Shown here one piece after another: positions 6,835-16,665 of a DNA stretch of 64,000 nt. Numbering within the stretch: the first letter of the stretch is position 1; each line of letters begins with the position of its first letter. Where the stretch lies: positions 1 through 64,000 of the forward strand of contig JAZOBF010000019.1 of assembly GCA_045595845.1 (NCBI GenBank), written 5' to 3'. Origin of the DNA: RGIG3009 sp045595845 (GTDB taxonomy: Bacteria; Bacillota; Clostridia; Oscillospirales; Acutalibacteraceae). A model generated the notes under the pieces. That model was not told the origin of the DNA. It saw only the letters and a program-made list of their open reading frames with translations, and ran no database searches. Position numbers and translations under genes: made by a program.

Positions 6835-8510
6835 TCCGATACACCTCCGAGCATCTCTTTTGCCGCTTGAACGGTGGTATCGGTAACCTCACCGCCGATA
6901 ATACGCGCCAGTTCCCGCTCGCGGTCGGCACGGGCAAGCCGCGTAACATCGGTATAAGTACGGCCGTCCCGCACGGATTTTTCAATGAGAAAATGTTCGT
7001 GTGCCTGTGCCGCAATTTGTGCTAAATGCGTAACACACAGCACTTGACGGCGACGGCCGCCGCTTTCGGCGGTATGACGCAATCGCGCCCCTACTTTGAG
7101 TGCGGCTCGACCGCTGATACCGGTATCAATCTCGTCAAAAATGAGGGTATCCACCTCTTCGGCATCGGCGAGCACCGATTTGATTGCCAGCATGATGCGT
7201 GACAGTTCACCGCCTGATGCGATACGTGCAAGCGGTCGTGGTACTTCGCCCGCGTTTGCGGAAAGCAAAAACTCCAGTTTATCCGCACCGTTTGTACCGA
7301 GCGGTATCGGTTGACGGTCGATGGTAAGCGTCACATTTGGCATATCTAAAAAGGTGAGTTGTGCTTTAACTGCAGCGGCAAAACGAGTCGCCGCCGCCAT
7401 CCTCAATTCGGTCAGCACATCGGCTTCCCGCTGAGCTGCGGCAAACGCTATGCGTTCCCGTTCCGTCAAGCGTTTAATTTCTTCATCAGATAACTCGATT
7501 TGCCGATACTCTGCTTTGGCATTTTCCAAAAAAGCCAATACATCGGCGGTTGTTTCACCATATTTGGCGGTTAAACGGCGGATTACCTCCAGACGGTTCT
7601 CCACCTCATCCAGTTCGCGCGGATCAAAATTCAATAAGTCGGTCAGGTTATGTAATTCATCCGCCGCCGCTTGCATTTCATAAACGGTGTTTTGTAACTG
7701 TTCCGATACCGATACGGCTTGTTCCACATACCGTGCGGCATGTTGCGCGAAAGAAACTGCCTGTTCCGCCAGAGACACCGCACCGTCACGGTCCTCGTCA
7801 CCGAACAATAACGCGTCGGCGGCACGCAGTTGTGACGCGACCTTTTCCGCGTTACGGAACAAGGTTCGCCGCGCTCGCAGTTCTTCCTCTTCCCCCGCCG
7901 TCAGGTTGGCGGCTTCAATCTCATGAATTTGAAAAGACAACATATCCAGTTTCCGCGCTTTTTCGGATTCATCAAGATCGACGCGTTCAAGTTCCGTAAC
8001 AATCTGCCGCCATTCGCGATAGGCTGCCGCATAGGTTTCGCGTTGCGATGTCAGTTCCCCGAAACGGTCAAGATATGTTAAATGGTTGTCTACCGAGAAG
8101 AGCGCTTGATTTTCATGTTGACCGTGCAGATCGACTAAAACCTTGCCGATTTCACGCAACAATGCCGCCGTAGCAGGTCTGCCATTCACACTGCAGGTGC
8201 TCTTCCCTTCGGCGGAAATCGTTCTTCCGATAAGCAGTGTCCCGTCCTCGTCAGGTGCGTAACCGAGTGTTTCCAAGCGGGAAACCGTATACGGAGACAG
8301 GTCACAAAACAAGGCCGTCACATGCGCGGTGTCGCTCCCTGTACGCACTAAATCTCGGCGAGTTCGTTCACCCAACACGGCATTTATCGCATCGATGATA
8401 ATCGATTTGCCCGCACCGGTTTCACCCGTCAAGGCTGTAAAGCCCGTGGAAAAACGGATGTCCGCCCGCTCGATGACGGCAATATTCTCAATGTGCAAGC
8501 AATCCAGCAT
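6831..8510 (-). CDS. recN: DNA repair protein RecN
   Basis: SMC-like ATPase that acts early at DNA double-strand breaks. 559 residues, the usual RecN length. Walker A GETGAGKS lies near residue 30. A long coiled-coil middle (about 150-390) follows, then the ABC signature SGGELSR and Walker B TLIFDEIDTGISG near residues 440-480. It sits 11 nt after argR in the conserved dxs-tlyA-nadK-argR-recN order found in many Clostridia and Bacilli. Confidence 0.95.
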   Translation of the reverse strand: MLDCLHIENIAVIERADIRFSTGFTALTGETGAGKSIIIDAINAVLGERTRRDLVRTGSDTAHVTALFCDLSPYTVSRLETLGYAPDEDGTLLIGRTISAEGKSTCSVNGRPATAALLREIGKVLVDLHGQHENQALFSVDNHLTYLDRFGELTSQRETYAAAYREWRQIVTELERVDLDESEKARKLDMLSFQIHEIEAANLTAGEEEELRARRTLFRNAEKVASQLRAADALLFGDEDRDGAVSLAEQAVSFAQHAARYVEQAVSVSEQLQNTVYEMQAAADELHNLTDLLNFDPRELDEVENRLEVIRRLTAKYGETTADVLAFLENAKAEYRQIELSDEEIKRLTERERIAFAAAQREADVLTELRMAAATRFAAAVKAQLTFLDMPNVTLTIDRQPIPLGTNGADKLEFLLSANAGEVPRPLARIASGGELSRIMLAIKSVLADAEEVDTLIFDEIDTGISGRAALKVGARLRHTAESGGRRRQVLCVTHLAQIAAQAHEHFLIEKSVRDGRTYTDVTRLARADRERELARIIGGEVTDTTVQAAKEMLGGVSE

Positions 8511-8521
8511 CGTATGTCACC

Positions 8522-8980
8522 TCAGCCGCGTTGTAATTTCTTGAGTTCTTCTACCAGTTCTGCCGCGTTCTCATTGGTACGGGTAATGCAAACAAAGGTA
8601 TCTTCACCCGCGAGTGTGCCCACTACGGATTCCCATTGCATAGAATCCATCGCGGCACACGCCGCCTGTGCCATACCCGAAAGGCACTTGACCACGACCA
8701 GATTACCCGCAAAATCAATACTGCTGACAGCATCTTGGAAAATAGACAGAAATTTGGTGGGAACACGCTCACCCTCTGCTTTCATGACGGCATAACTGTA
8801 TTTGCCGTTACTGTCTAACATTTTGATTAGGCGCAATTCTTTAATGTCACGCGACACCGTTGCCTGTGTAGCACTATATCCGCTTTCCTCCAGCGCACGA
8901 ATCAGGTCATCCTGCGTTTCGATACTGCGGTTTTGGATAATTTCCAAAATCTTGGTTTGGCGTTTTACTTTCATAGTCAT
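8522..8980 (-). CDS. argR: Arginine repressor ArgR
   Basis: 152-residue transcription factor of arginine metabolism. The N-terminal winged helix-turn-helix (recognition helix TQATVSRDIKELRLIK, about residues 37-52) binds ARG boxes. The C-terminal hexamerisation and L-arginine-binding domain ends with GTLAGEDTFVCITR. Its start codon overlaps the nadK stop by one base (TAATG), indicating coupling. A second ATG two codons in is an equally possible start. No arginine genes are in this window, so its targets lie elsewhere. Confidence 0.93.
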   Translation of the reverse strand: MTMKVKRQTKILEIIQNRSIETQDDLIRALEESGYSATQATVSRDIKELRLIKMLDSNGKYSYAVMKAEGERVPTKFLSIFQDAVSSIDFAGNLVVVKCLSGMAQAACAAMDSMQWESVVGTLAGEDTFVCITRTNENAAELVEELKKLQRG

Positions 8981-9810
8981 TATCCCTTCCTGTTGGTCAG
9001 TTTATCATCCAGTACTTGATAAAAGGGTTTCTGTTTAAGTTTAATAAGTTTTGCACAAGAATCCGAGCGGGCGATAACCACCCGTCCACCCTCTGCGATA
9101 CGAATGGCCGCTTCTCCGTCTACCGTGACAAACACGGGGGATTCCGCCCGTTTTGGCGTAATCGTCAGTACGGCATCTTGTTCGAAAATGTACGGGCGAC
9201 TATGTAATGAATGCGGGCAAATGGGTGTTAACAATAAACAACGCAAAGCCGTATCCACAATCGGTCCGCCCGCCGACAACGAGTACGCGGTGGAACCGGT
9301 AGGTGTTGCCACAATAACCCCGTCTGCCTGATAGGTGGAAACGGGTTTGCTGCCGTTTTGTACGCTAACCTCAATCATACGGGACAATGCACCGCGCGAA
9401 ATCACCGCTTCATTAAGTGCACCATACCGCTCCACACCGTTTTCACCGTCGATAGTGATGTCAAGCAGCATGCGTTCCTCAATATCGTAGTCATTACGGA
9501 TAAGACGAGAAAGTTCTGTCAACTCGGACAATTCCAAGCCCGCCGTAAAGCCAAGTCGGCCGCTGTTGATGCCGAGGACAGGTTTACCGAACGCTGCGGC
9601 GCTTTTCGCTACATGAATAATCGTTCCGTCACCGCCAATAGCAATCGCAACATCACAAGTACGCAAGAGCTCCGTTATATCTTGCGGCGGGAATGCAGTA
9701 TCTCGCGGTACGGTAACCGTCGCGTCCATCGTTGCCAATGCTTGTTGCACCTGTAAAAAGGCGGCTTTGCCGTCAGCGGTTTTGGTGTTGGGAATCACGG
9801 TGATTGTCAT
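8980..9810 (-). CDS. nadK: NAD kinase
   Basis: ATP-NAD kinase making NADP. Contains the hallmark GGDGTI (about residues 60-65), followed by LGINSGRLGFTAG and, in the second domain, NEAVISRG, TPTGSTAYSLSAGGP and the terminal SP-rich ATP/NAD pocket. Length 276 residues fits the family. I start at the ATG at 9810, which has AGGAGG eight bases upstream and overlaps the tlyA stop as ATGA; an in-frame GTG at 9819 is the alternative. It sits between tlyA and argR, the typical order. Confidence 0.95.
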   Translation of the reverse strand: MTITVIPNTKTADGKAAFLQVQQALATMDATVTVPRDTAFPPQDITELLRTCDVAIAIGGDGTIIHVAKSAAAFGKPVLGINSGRLGFTAGLELSELTELSRLIRNDYDIEERMLLDITIDGENGVERYGALNEAVISRGALSRMIEVSVQNGSKPVSTYQADGVIVATPTGSTAYSLSAGGPIVDTALRCLLLTPICPHSLHSRPYIFEQDAVLTITPKRAESPVFVTVDGEAAIRIAEGGRVVIARSDSCAKLIKLKQKPFYQVLDDKLTNRKG

Positions 9811-10643
9811 AATACGCACCTCCTGTCAGTGCTGAGAAAAGCTGTATCAACTAATTGCCGAATATCCGGTAATGGCGTGTGTTCTCCACCGTAGGTCAAA
9901 GTGGCAATGTATTCAATGTTACCGTCATTTCGTCCGGCACCGCCTGTTATGGGAGATGCCGCAAGTGCTTGCAACGCACAACCGGATGACGAAAACAGGT
10001 CGCACATTTCATGCAGGACACGCACATGAACACGGCGGTCGCGAACGATGCCGTTTTTGCCAATATCCGCTCTGCCCGCCTCAAATTGAGGCTTGATTAA
10101 AATCAGCAGATGTGCACCGTCACGCAAATATGCGAAAACCGACGGCAACACGGTGCGTACCGAGATAAAGGATACATCCATAGCAAGCAAATCTATCGAA
10201 TGCGGCGCAATAACGGCGGAAAGCGTTTCTTTGTCGCGAATATCCGTGCCTTCCAAGTTTACTACGCGAGGATCCGCAAGCAAAGTCGGATGAAGTTGAC
10301 CATGACCGACATCTACCGCATACACACGGTCCGCTCCGTTTTGCAACATGCAATGGGTAAACCCGCCGGTAGATGCTCCGACATCCAATGCGGAGCAAGG
10401 ACTCGGCAAAGGTAATAGCGCGTGTAATGCCGCCTCCAGTTTCAACCCGCCGCGGCCGACATAACGCGGTGTAGCGGCGGTACAGGTGACGGTATCATTG
10501 TCGCAGACCGTCACAGACGGTTTTGTAACGGCTTTACCGTTCAAAAGGACGGCGCCCGCGCGAATCAGCTCTTTTGCCTTGTCACGACCGCTGGCATAGC
10601 CTTCCGCTACCACGCGGGCATCCAGCCGCTCATTTTCTGCCAC
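9807..10643 (-). CDS. tlyA: TlyA-family RNA methyltransferase, copy 1
   Basis: Predicted 2'-O-ribose rRNA methyltransferase (TlyA family). An N-terminal S4 RNA-binding domain (about residues 3-62) is followed by a FtsJ-like Rossmann domain with the SAM motif ALDVGASTGGFT and conserved K/D/K residues (GGLKLE, AMDVSFIS, LIKPQFE). The start is GTG, with AGGAGG nine bases upstream inside the end of dxs (14-nt overlap). This copy has the standard genomic setting (dxs-tlyA-nadK). A second, diverged TlyA lies at 50926-51723. Confidence 0.92.
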   Translation of the reverse strand: MAENERLDARVVAEGYASGRDKAKELIRAGAVLLNGKAVTKPSVTVCDNDTVTCTAATPRYVGRGGLKLEAALHALLPLPSPCSALDVGASTGGFTHCMLQNGADRVYAVDVGHGQLHPTLLADPRVVNLEGTDIRDKETLSAVIAPHSIDLLAMDVSFISVRTVLPSVFAYLRDGAHLLILIKPQFEAGRADIGKNGIVRDRRVHVRVLHEMCDLFSSSGCALQALAASPITGGAGRNDGNIEYIATLTYGGEHTPLPDIRQLVDTAFLSTDRRCVL

Positions 10644-12510
10644 CGGACAACTCCTCCTGTAACAGGGCCTTCACCATGCTGTTGACATCCAATTTGCAAT
10701 GCTTTAAGCCGTCTTCTACCGAACAAGTAGGAACAAATCCTTCAATGGCGTGAATCTCGTATTTTCCGCGGTAACGCCGTTCCATCAACAACGAGCCCAT
10801 TTGTTGGGCAATACCGCCGGTCTTGGCACCCTCTTCAAAGAAAACGATGCGCTGATATTGGCGCGCGATGGCAAGTACCTCATCGGGAATGGGATGAATA
10901 CGCGTTAATTTAATAACCGACACCGGCATCACATCTTGTACCTTTTGAACGGCTTGCAGAACATTCGAAAACAGTCTGCCATAGGTAATAACCACAGTTC
11001 GCGCCGATGCGTTTTTAAAATGTGTAAAAGGTTTATAGTCAGACTTATACAAATCAAGATGCGGGAACTGTCCGCCTTTCGGATAGCGTACCGCGGCAAT
11101 ACCGTCCGTTTCGTACAACGCTTGTTTGAGCGTAATACCCAGCTCCTCATAGGTAGACGGCGCAAAGATGGTGGTATGCGGCACCGTGGATAAAAACGGT
11201 ACATCAAAAATGCCCTGATGCGTTTCTCCGTCATCCGGTACGACACCCGAACGGTCAATCGCCAACACGATGTGATTGTTCATGATGGCCGTATCATTCA
11301 GCAATTGATCGTAACTGCGTTGCAAAAATGTGGAATACACCGCAAAAACCGGCAAATAGCCGCCGGTGGCGAGTCCCGAAGCAAAAGTGACGGCATGTTC
11401 CTCCGCAATACCGACATCGAAAAAGCGTTTCGGGAATTCACGCGCAAATGTGGATAGTCCCGTGCCGCTCGTCATAGCTGCCGTCGACACACAGATGCGG
11501 GGGTCTTCCTGTGCCAATTTGCACAACCAATCACCCGCCGCGTTTGAAAAATTCGGACCTGGTTTGGCGGTGACCATACCGGTTTCGGGATTAAACGCGG
11601 AAATTCCGTGATATTTATCGGGGTTCTGCATAGCGGGTGTGTAGCCCTGTCCCTTGATGGTTTCCACATGCAACAACACGGGACGATTCAAATTCTTTGC
11701 CGTTTGCAAAGCCCGTGTAAGGTCATGCAAGTTATGACCGTTAATGGGGCCTAAATAATAATACCCCATATCTTCAAAGGTGGAACTGCTGTGATACACA
11801 CTGTTTTTAAGGCGGCATTTCACGCGCACCATAAAGCGATGCAACGGTTCCCCAATGAGAGGAATGGACGATACGATATTCCCGAAATTATTTTTTGCCT
11901 GCACATAACGCGGGCCTGAACGCAACATAGCCAGATGCCGCGCCATAAAGCCCACATTGCGACTAATAGACATTTGATTATCGTTTAAAATCACGATCAA
12001 GCGATCGTGACTGCGACCGGCATTACACAAGCCTTCATAGGCAAGACCCCCTGTCAACGCACCGTCACCGATCACCGCTACCACATAGCCGTCATCACCC
12101 GCCAATGCTTTTGCCTTGGCGATACCGTTCGCGGCAGAAACCGATGTGGAACTGTGACCGACAACAAAACTGTCAAACGGACTTTCAGACGGACGAGGAA
12201 AACCCGAAATACCGCCGGTTTGGCGCAGCGTATGAAACTCCTCTTGCCGGCCTGTAAGCAGTTTGTGACAATAGCACTGATGCCCCACATCCCACACAAT
12301 CTGATCGTGCGGTAATGTAAACATTTTGTGTAACGCCACCGTCAATTCCACAACACCTAAATTAGACGAAAGGTGTCCCCCGTTTTTTGATACGGTGTTT
12401 ACAATCGTGTGGCGCAGTTCATCACACAAGGCATCCAGTTCATCATCCGATAGTTTTTTGACATCTTCCGATGTGTTGACGGTTTCTAAAACGCTCATCT
12501 GTTTTTCCAT
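10630..12510 (-). CDS. dxs: 1-deoxy-D-xylulose-5-phosphate synthase
   Basis: First enzyme of the MEP isoprenoid pathway; it condenses pyruvate and glyceraldehyde-3-phosphate using thiamine diphosphate. The 626-residue protein shows the ThDP/Mg motif GDGALTGGLAYEGLCNAG (about residue 148), the catalytic-region GIAEEHAV (about 367) and the transketolase central motif DRSGVVPDDGETHQG. The start is uncertain: the ATG at 12510 lies directly on AAAAGG, so the ATG four codons in (12498) may be used. It follows ispA by 5 nt, so the operon makes both precursor and prenyl chain. Confidence 0.96.
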   Translation of the reverse strand: MEKQMSVLETVNTSEDVKKLSDDELDALCDELRHTIVNTVSKNGGHLSSNLGVVELTVALHKMFTLPHDQIVWDVGHQCYCHKLLTGRQEEFHTLRQTGGISGFPRPSESPFDSFVVGHSSTSVSAANGIAKAKALAGDDGYVVAVIGDGALTGGLAYEGLCNAGRSHDRLIVILNDNQMSISRNVGFMARHLAMLRSGPRYVQAKNNFGNIVSSIPLIGEPLHRFMVRVKCRLKNSVYHSSSTFEDMGYYYLGPINGHNLHDLTRALQTAKNLNRPVLLHVETIKGQGYTPAMQNPDKYHGISAFNPETGMVTAKPGPNFSNAAGDWLCKLAQEDPRICVSTAAMTSGTGLSTFAREFPKRFFDVGIAEEHAVTFASGLATGGYLPVFAVYSTFLQRSYDQLLNDTAIMNNHIVLAIDRSGVVPDDGETHQGIFDVPFLSTVPHTTIFAPSTYEELGITLKQALYETDGIAAVRYPKGGQFPHLDLYKSDYKPFTHFKNASARTVVITYGRLFSNVLQAVQKVQDVMPVSVIKLTRIHPIPDEVLAIARQYQRIVFFEEGAKTGGIAQQMGSLLMERRYRGKYEIHAIEGFVPTCSVEDGLKHCKLDVNSMVKALLQEELSGGRK

Positions 12511-12515
12511 CCTTT

Positions 12516-13385
12516 TCAGCGCGTTCTGGTAAGTAAGACATCCGCTAATCTCAAAAGATCAGCACCGTTCGTAAAATCCTCTACAGCGGCTTTTGCCTGT
12601 TCGGTATACGATGCAGCCAGCGTCCGCGCTCGTTCCAATCCGAGCAACGATACATAAGTATTTTTCTCGTTGATATCGTCACTGCCGATAGGTTTACCAA
12701 GTTGGTCAGCAGTAGCGGTAACATCCAGAATGTCGTCCACTACTTGGAAAGCAAGTCCTACATAATAACCGTATTGTCCCGCACGCTCAATCTGTACATC
12801 CGTACCTCCGCCGAGAATCGCGCCCATGCGGCACGCGGCAACTAACAGCGCTGCCGTTTTCCCTTCTTGTAAGCGTTTGAGAGTATCAAGGTCAATTGCT
12901 TTACCCTCGCTGTCCAAATCCAATACCTGTCCGCCAATCATCCCATTAACACCGGCATGATCCGCCAGTTGAGAGGCGGCGCGTAATGCCGTCTGCGGGG
13001 CAACATCTTTCACCGCGAGTATGATTTCAAAAGCGCGATTCAAAAGGGCATCACCCGCCAAAAGCGCCATGGTTTCCCCGTATTGCGCGTGTACGGACGG
13101 TTTTCCGCGCCGCAAGGGGCTGTTATCCATACACGGCAGGTCGTCGTGTACCAGCGAATAGGAGTGGATACATTCAATGGCTGCCGCGAACGGAACCGCT
13201 TTCACAGGATTTCCGCCGCAAATACGACACCATTCGAGCAACAGAACGGGACGAATGCGTTTACCACCGCCCTCACATGCATACCGCATAATCTCGCCGA
13301 TACCGGTATCAGTTGGCAAAAAATCCGCAAGACGGCGTTCAATCAAATCCAAATGTTGCTGCAATTGTTCGGTATACAGCGCCAT
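12516..13385 (-). CDS. ispA: Farnesyl/geranylgeranyl diphosphate synthase
   Basis: Short-chain trans-prenyl transferase elongating DMAPP/GPP with IPP. It has both aspartate-rich motifs, DDLPCMD (about residue 83) and DDILD (about 223), plus GGKRIRP near residue 44 for diphosphate binding. Length 289 residues is typical. The ATG at 13385 has AGGAGG at ideal spacing and overlaps the xseB stop by one base; longer in-frame readings run into xseB. The xseA-xseB-ispA-dxs order is the classic one. Confidence 0.95.
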   Translation of the reverse strand: MALYTEQLQQHLDLIERRLADFLPTDTGIGEIMRYACEGGGKRIRPVLLLEWCRICGGNPVKAVPFAAAIECIHSYSLVHDDLPCMDNSPLRRGKPSVHAQYGETMALLAGDALLNRAFEIILAVKDVAPQTALRAASQLADHAGVNGMIGGQVLDLDSEGKAIDLDTLKRLQEGKTAALLVAACRMGAILGGGTDVQIERAGQYGYYVGLAFQVVDDILDVTATADQLGKPIGSDDINEKNTYVSLLGLERARTLAASYTEQAKAAVEDFTNGADLLRLADVLLTRTR

Positions 13386-13588
13386 CAGGCTTCCTCCTGT
13401 CCTTCCCTTGAAGTAAGTGTGATGATTTTCTGCTCTGCGGCTTTCAGGGAATCGGTACAAAAAGCGGTCAATGCCGTCCCCTCTTCAAACAGCTTCAGAG
13501 AATCGTCCAATGTACATTTCCCGCTTTCGAGCAGAGAAACAATTTCCTCTAAGCGTTCCATCGCTTTTTCAAATGTCATATCTTTCAT
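13385..13588 (-). CDS. xseB: Exonuclease VII small subunit
   Basis: 67-residue all-helical small subunit of exonuclease VII, which partners XseA in degrading single-stranded DNA. Has the family motif FEKAMERLEEIVSLLESG. The start at 13588 (AGAGGTG upstream) overlaps the xseA stop as ATGA. Confidence 0.93.
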   Translation of the reverse strand: MKDMTFEKAMERLEEIVSLLESGKCTLDDSLKLFEEGTALTAFCTDSLKAAEQKIITLTSREGQEEA

Positions 13589-14805
13589 GATAGCACCTCT
13601 GTTTCGGTTACCTTGCAACGGATAAGACCATCGCTGACGCGTACGGTGAGCGATTCGTCACGGCTCACATCGTTTACCGAGTGAACAAGTCCTTTATCGG
13701 TGTGTACCGTAGCATAGCCGCGCGAAATCACCTGCAACGGACTGAGAACATGCAATTTTCCGGCGGCGGTGGAAAGCCGGCGGTCGGCGCGCGTTAGTGA
13801 TAGGGCGGCGGCAGCAGAAAACCGTTTAAGCATTCCGTCCAACCGCATCAGATGTTCCTCCACAGAATATAAAGGAGAGGTCAAGCATCTCTTGTTTTTG
13901 AGAAGATTGAGAGCATTCTGTTCACGGGTAAGTGTGGCACACAACGCACGATTTGCGGCCGAATTCAACAGCGTAACTCGCTCAGCCAATTCCCGCATAT
14001 CCGGCACGGCAAGTTCCGCCGCGGCAGACGGTGTCGGCGCACGCAAATCGGCAACAAAGTCGCAGATGGTAAAATCCGTTTCGTGCCCTACCGCCGAAAT
14101 AACGGGGACGGTACACGCCGCCACCGCGCGTGCAACCGCTTCGTCATTGAATGCCCACAAGTCCTCCAATGAGCCGCCGCCTCTGCCGATAATGACAACA
14201 TCGGGGGCGTTTGGCGCTTTTGTTTCAAACATCCTGTTGAATCGAAAAAGCGCTTCAACCAACTGAGCGGGCGCCTCATCACCCTGCACCAAGGTTGGAA
14301 GCAACACCACTTCTGCCAACGGATACCGCCTGCCGAGCACATGAAAGATATCCCGCACGGCAGCGCCCGTTTCGGCGGTAATCACGCCCACTCGTTTCGG
14401 ATAACGCGGCAACGGGCGTTTGCGTGAATCATCGAACAACCCCTCCGCGCTCAAGCGGTTTTTAAGTTGTTCGAATGCAATCTGCAAAGCACCGGTACCA
14501 TCGGGTTGCAAATCGTCAATATACAGTTGATAGGCACCATCTTTTTCATACAGCGACACCCGTGCCCGTGCAATTACTTTCATACCGTTTTCCGGCACAA
14601 AGCGCAAATGCATCGCCTGAGAACGGAACATCACGGCTTTCACAACGGCGTTTTCATCTTTAAGGGACATATACAGATGCCCCGATTTGTAATGATTAAC
14701 GAAATTGCTGATTTCACCGCTGAGCAATACCTGCCCTAAATGAGCATCGCTTTCGATCAGCGAGCGTACATAGCGATTGAGTTGACTGACGGTAATAACG
14801 GTCAC
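13585..14805 (-). CDS. xseA: Exonuclease VII large subunit
   Basis: Catalytic subunit of exonuclease VII. An N-terminal OB fold (about residues 5-100) is followed by the nuclease domain with RYPKRVGVITAETGAAVRDI, the glycine-rich VIIGRGGGSLEDLWAFNDE (about 185-203) and ISAVGHETDFTICDFVAD, then a coiled-coil region. 406 residues. Its start overlaps the stop of the tsaD-like gene by 4 nt. Acts in cytosolic DNA repair and recombination. Confidence 0.95.
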   Translation of the reverse strand: MTVITVSQLNRYVRSLIESDAHLGQVLLSGEISNFVNHYKSGHLYMSLKDENAVVKAVMFRSQAMHLRFVPENGMKVIARARVSLYEKDGAYQLYIDDLQPDGTGALQIAFEQLKNRLSAEGLFDDSRKRPLPRYPKRVGVITAETGAAVRDIFHVLGRRYPLAEVVLLPTLVQGDEAPAQLVEALFRFNRMFETKAPNAPDVVIIGRGGGSLEDLWAFNDEAVARAVAACTVPVISAVGHETDFTICDFVADLRAPTPSAAAELAVPDMRELAERVTLLNSAANRALCATLTREQNALNLLKNKRCLTSPLYSVEEHLMRLDGMLKRFSAAAALSLTRADRRLSTAAGKLHVLSPLQVISRGYATVHTDKGLVHSVNDVSRDESLTVRVSDGLIRCKVTETEVLS

Positions 14806-15749
14806 AGTTGTTCACCCCCAGCGCGGAGTGCGGTCAGCACCGCGATACCGGCGGCATTATCTGCCGAATATGCGGGAGGTGCAAAAATACCGTTGAATTT
14901 TTCGGTAAGAGCCGAACGCAATAAGGTGTTCGACATGACGCCGCCGGCATACACCACCGGCAGATCGCCGTACTGCGCGAGCAAGCGTTCTGTCATGCTC
15001 TCAAGCGCCGCTTGCACACTCAACAAACAAAACCGCGCCACTTCCGGCTTATCGGTTCCGTTTTCCAGTAACCGACGGCATTGATTTTCCACACCCGAAA
15101 GATGGCAACAGGCACCGTCCATGGACGGTTTCGGTAAGCGAACCGCTTTCGCTTGCTGTGATAGCTTGTCCAATGCCACGCCCGCGGGAAACGGCAATCC
15201 CAGCAACCCGCCGACACGATCGATTAACTGCCCTGCTTTGAGGTCTAACGAACGCGCCACGCATACACAGGAAATCACCGTTTCGGGATGAGGGTTCACC
15301 AAGAGTGCATCTGTGGTGCCGCCCGACACATGGAAAGCCAAAAACGGTTGATGCCGCAAGGCAAGCTTGTCCGCGCCATACAATGCCGCCATGACATGGC
15401 CTTGCTGATGAGTAAAGCGATACAACGGTTTTGAGGCAGCCGCCGCTAAAGCACGCGCCGTGCCCTCACCCGCTAAAAAGCAGGGCATATAGGAACCATC
15501 GGCTTCCATCGGTCGATCCGATACGCCGAATGCCGCAGGACACCGTTTACCTACCTCATTAAACAGGTTTTCCACCAGTTGCGGCAACTGTTTTACATGA
15601 TGAAAGACCGCGTCACTCTGACGGAGTCCCAAGTCACCCGCTTTGACCGGTAAAAGTTGTTTTACTTGCCAAAGCGCCCCCGTCGCTGCATCAAATGCCG
15701 CGGCGGAGGTCGTATAATTGCTGGTATCCAGCCCGATATAAAAGCTCAT
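14802..15749 (-). CDS. TsaD/Kae1-like protein (paralog)
   Basis: 315-residue ASKHA-fold protein of the TsaD/Kae1 (O-sialoglycoprotein endopeptidase-like) family. It keeps an HxxxH metal-binding pair (HQQGH, about residue 113), an N-terminal GLDTSNYTTS phosphate loop and a late GGVMSNTLLR motif. Overall it is the diverged, slightly shorter clostridial paralog that sits with nusB/xseA rather than the true t6A gene with tsaB/tsaE. Its exact role is therefore unproven. The ATG at 15749 is one base after the nusB stop; in-frame extension upstream would read through nusB. Confidence 0.75.
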   Translation of the reverse strand: MSFYIGLDTSNYTTSAAAFDAATGALWQVKQLLPVKAGDLGLRQSDAVFHHVKQLPQLVENLFNEVGKRCPAAFGVSDRPMEADGSYMPCFLAGEGTARALAAAASKPLYRFTHQQGHVMAALYGADKLALRHQPFLAFHVSGGTTDALLVNPHPETVISCVCVARSLDLKAGQLIDRVGGLLGLPFPAGVALDKLSQQAKAVRLPKPSMDGACCHLSGVENQCRRLLENGTDKPEVARFCLLSVQAALESMTERLLAQYGDLPVVYAGGVMSNTLLRSALTEKFNGIFAPPAYSADNAAGIAVLTALRAGGEQL

Positions 15750-15750
15750 G

Positions 15751-16149
15751 TTACGCCCCGTGCTTGCGGGCAATACCACCCAACACGCCATTGATAAACG
15801 AAGCGTCCGCTTCACCGCCGTAACGCTTAGCAAGTTCAACGGCTTCGTTGATAGACACACTGACGGGAATGGAACTTTCCCACAACATTTCGTATGTTGC
15901 CAATCGCAGAATGGTAAGCGCCACACGGGAAAGGCGGTCTTTACTCCACTTGTGCGAGAACTCCGTAATCTGTGCGTCGATCTCGTCTGTGTGTCCGATC
16001 ACACCTTCCGCAAGCAACAATGCAAACGGATCACGCACGATTTCTCTGGCTTCACCGGCATTTTCCAATATTTCTTCCAGCAATGCGTCTGAAAAACTCT
16101 TTTCAAACAATAACACAAATGCCAATTCTCTTGATTCCCGTCGCGTCAT
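15751..16149 (-). CDS. nusB: Transcription antitermination factor NusB
   Basis: 132-residue helical RNA-binding protein that joins NusE and boxA RNA for rRNA antitermination. Recognisable family segments are RRESRELAFVLLFE at the N-terminus, ILRLATYEMLW and the C-terminal INEAVELAKRYGG...FINGVLGGI. It begins 61 bp after the asp23-like gene, with a weak hairpin (about 16171-16203) between. Confidence 0.95.
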   Translation of the reverse strand: MTRRESRELAFVLLFEKSFSDALLEEILENAGEAREIVRDPFALLLAEGVIGHTDEIDAQITEFSHKWSKDRLSRVALTILRLATYEMLWESSIPVSVSINEAVELAKRYGGEADASFINGVLGGIARKHGA

Positions 16150-16210
16150 ATAGTACCCTTGCCTTTCCGCATAGTCGAAAACCCTCTACAACATTGCAGA
16201 GGGCCGACAC

Positions 16211-16594
16211 TTATTGCGTCTTTTCTTTCTTTTCCGTTTCCTTTTGATCGTCCAATACGACGCCGGCAATATGAACATTCACCTTGGTAACCGGCCGACC
16301 GGTCATGGACTGTACTTCCTCTTTTACAACGCGCTGTACCTGGCCCGCAACATCCGGAATACGGACGCCGAGTTTGAGGTTGATATACAGATCGATAATC
16401 GTTTCACTTTCGTTGTTAACGACCGCCACATATTTCGTAGCAGAATTGCCAACAAGGCCGCGCAGGTCTTTCGTGCGGGGCGCCATACCTGCCACGCCCG
16501 GCACCTCGGCTGCTGCCGTACTGGCAATCGTTGCAATCACTTCTTCGGAAATGATGCAGCGCCCTTCCGGAGTTTGATATCCTTTGTCACCCAT
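16211..16594 (-). CDS. Asp23/Gls24 family envelope-stress protein
   Basis: 127-residue Asp23-family protein. It carries the typical EEVIATIASTAAAEVPGV opening and a KLGVRIPDVAGQVQRVVKEEV middle, ending VTKVNVHIAGV plus a charged tail. Family members are cytosolic or membrane-anchored and linked to cell envelope homeostasis. Placement between spoIIIAH and nusB is the standard Clostridia arrangement. A good GGAGG site precedes the ATG. Confidence 0.9.
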   Translation of the reverse strand: MGDKGYQTPEGRCIISEEVIATIASTAAAEVPGVAGMAPRTKDLRGLVGNSATKYVAVVNNESETIIDLYINLKLGVRIPDVAGQVQRVVKEEVQSMTGRPVTKVNVHIAGVVLDDQKETEKKEKTQ

Positions 16595-16665
16595 GACGAT
16601 GACCTCCTTTTATCGTTATGGCTTTATTATATACCATAAACCACCCGAAGGGCAACTGTTTTTTA

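Noticed and set aside
14802..15749. True TsaD t6A synthase subunit
   Set aside because: Family fold and HxxxH-type pair are present, but the length, divergence and nusB/xseA context fit the clostridial paralog, so no tsaD symbol is given.
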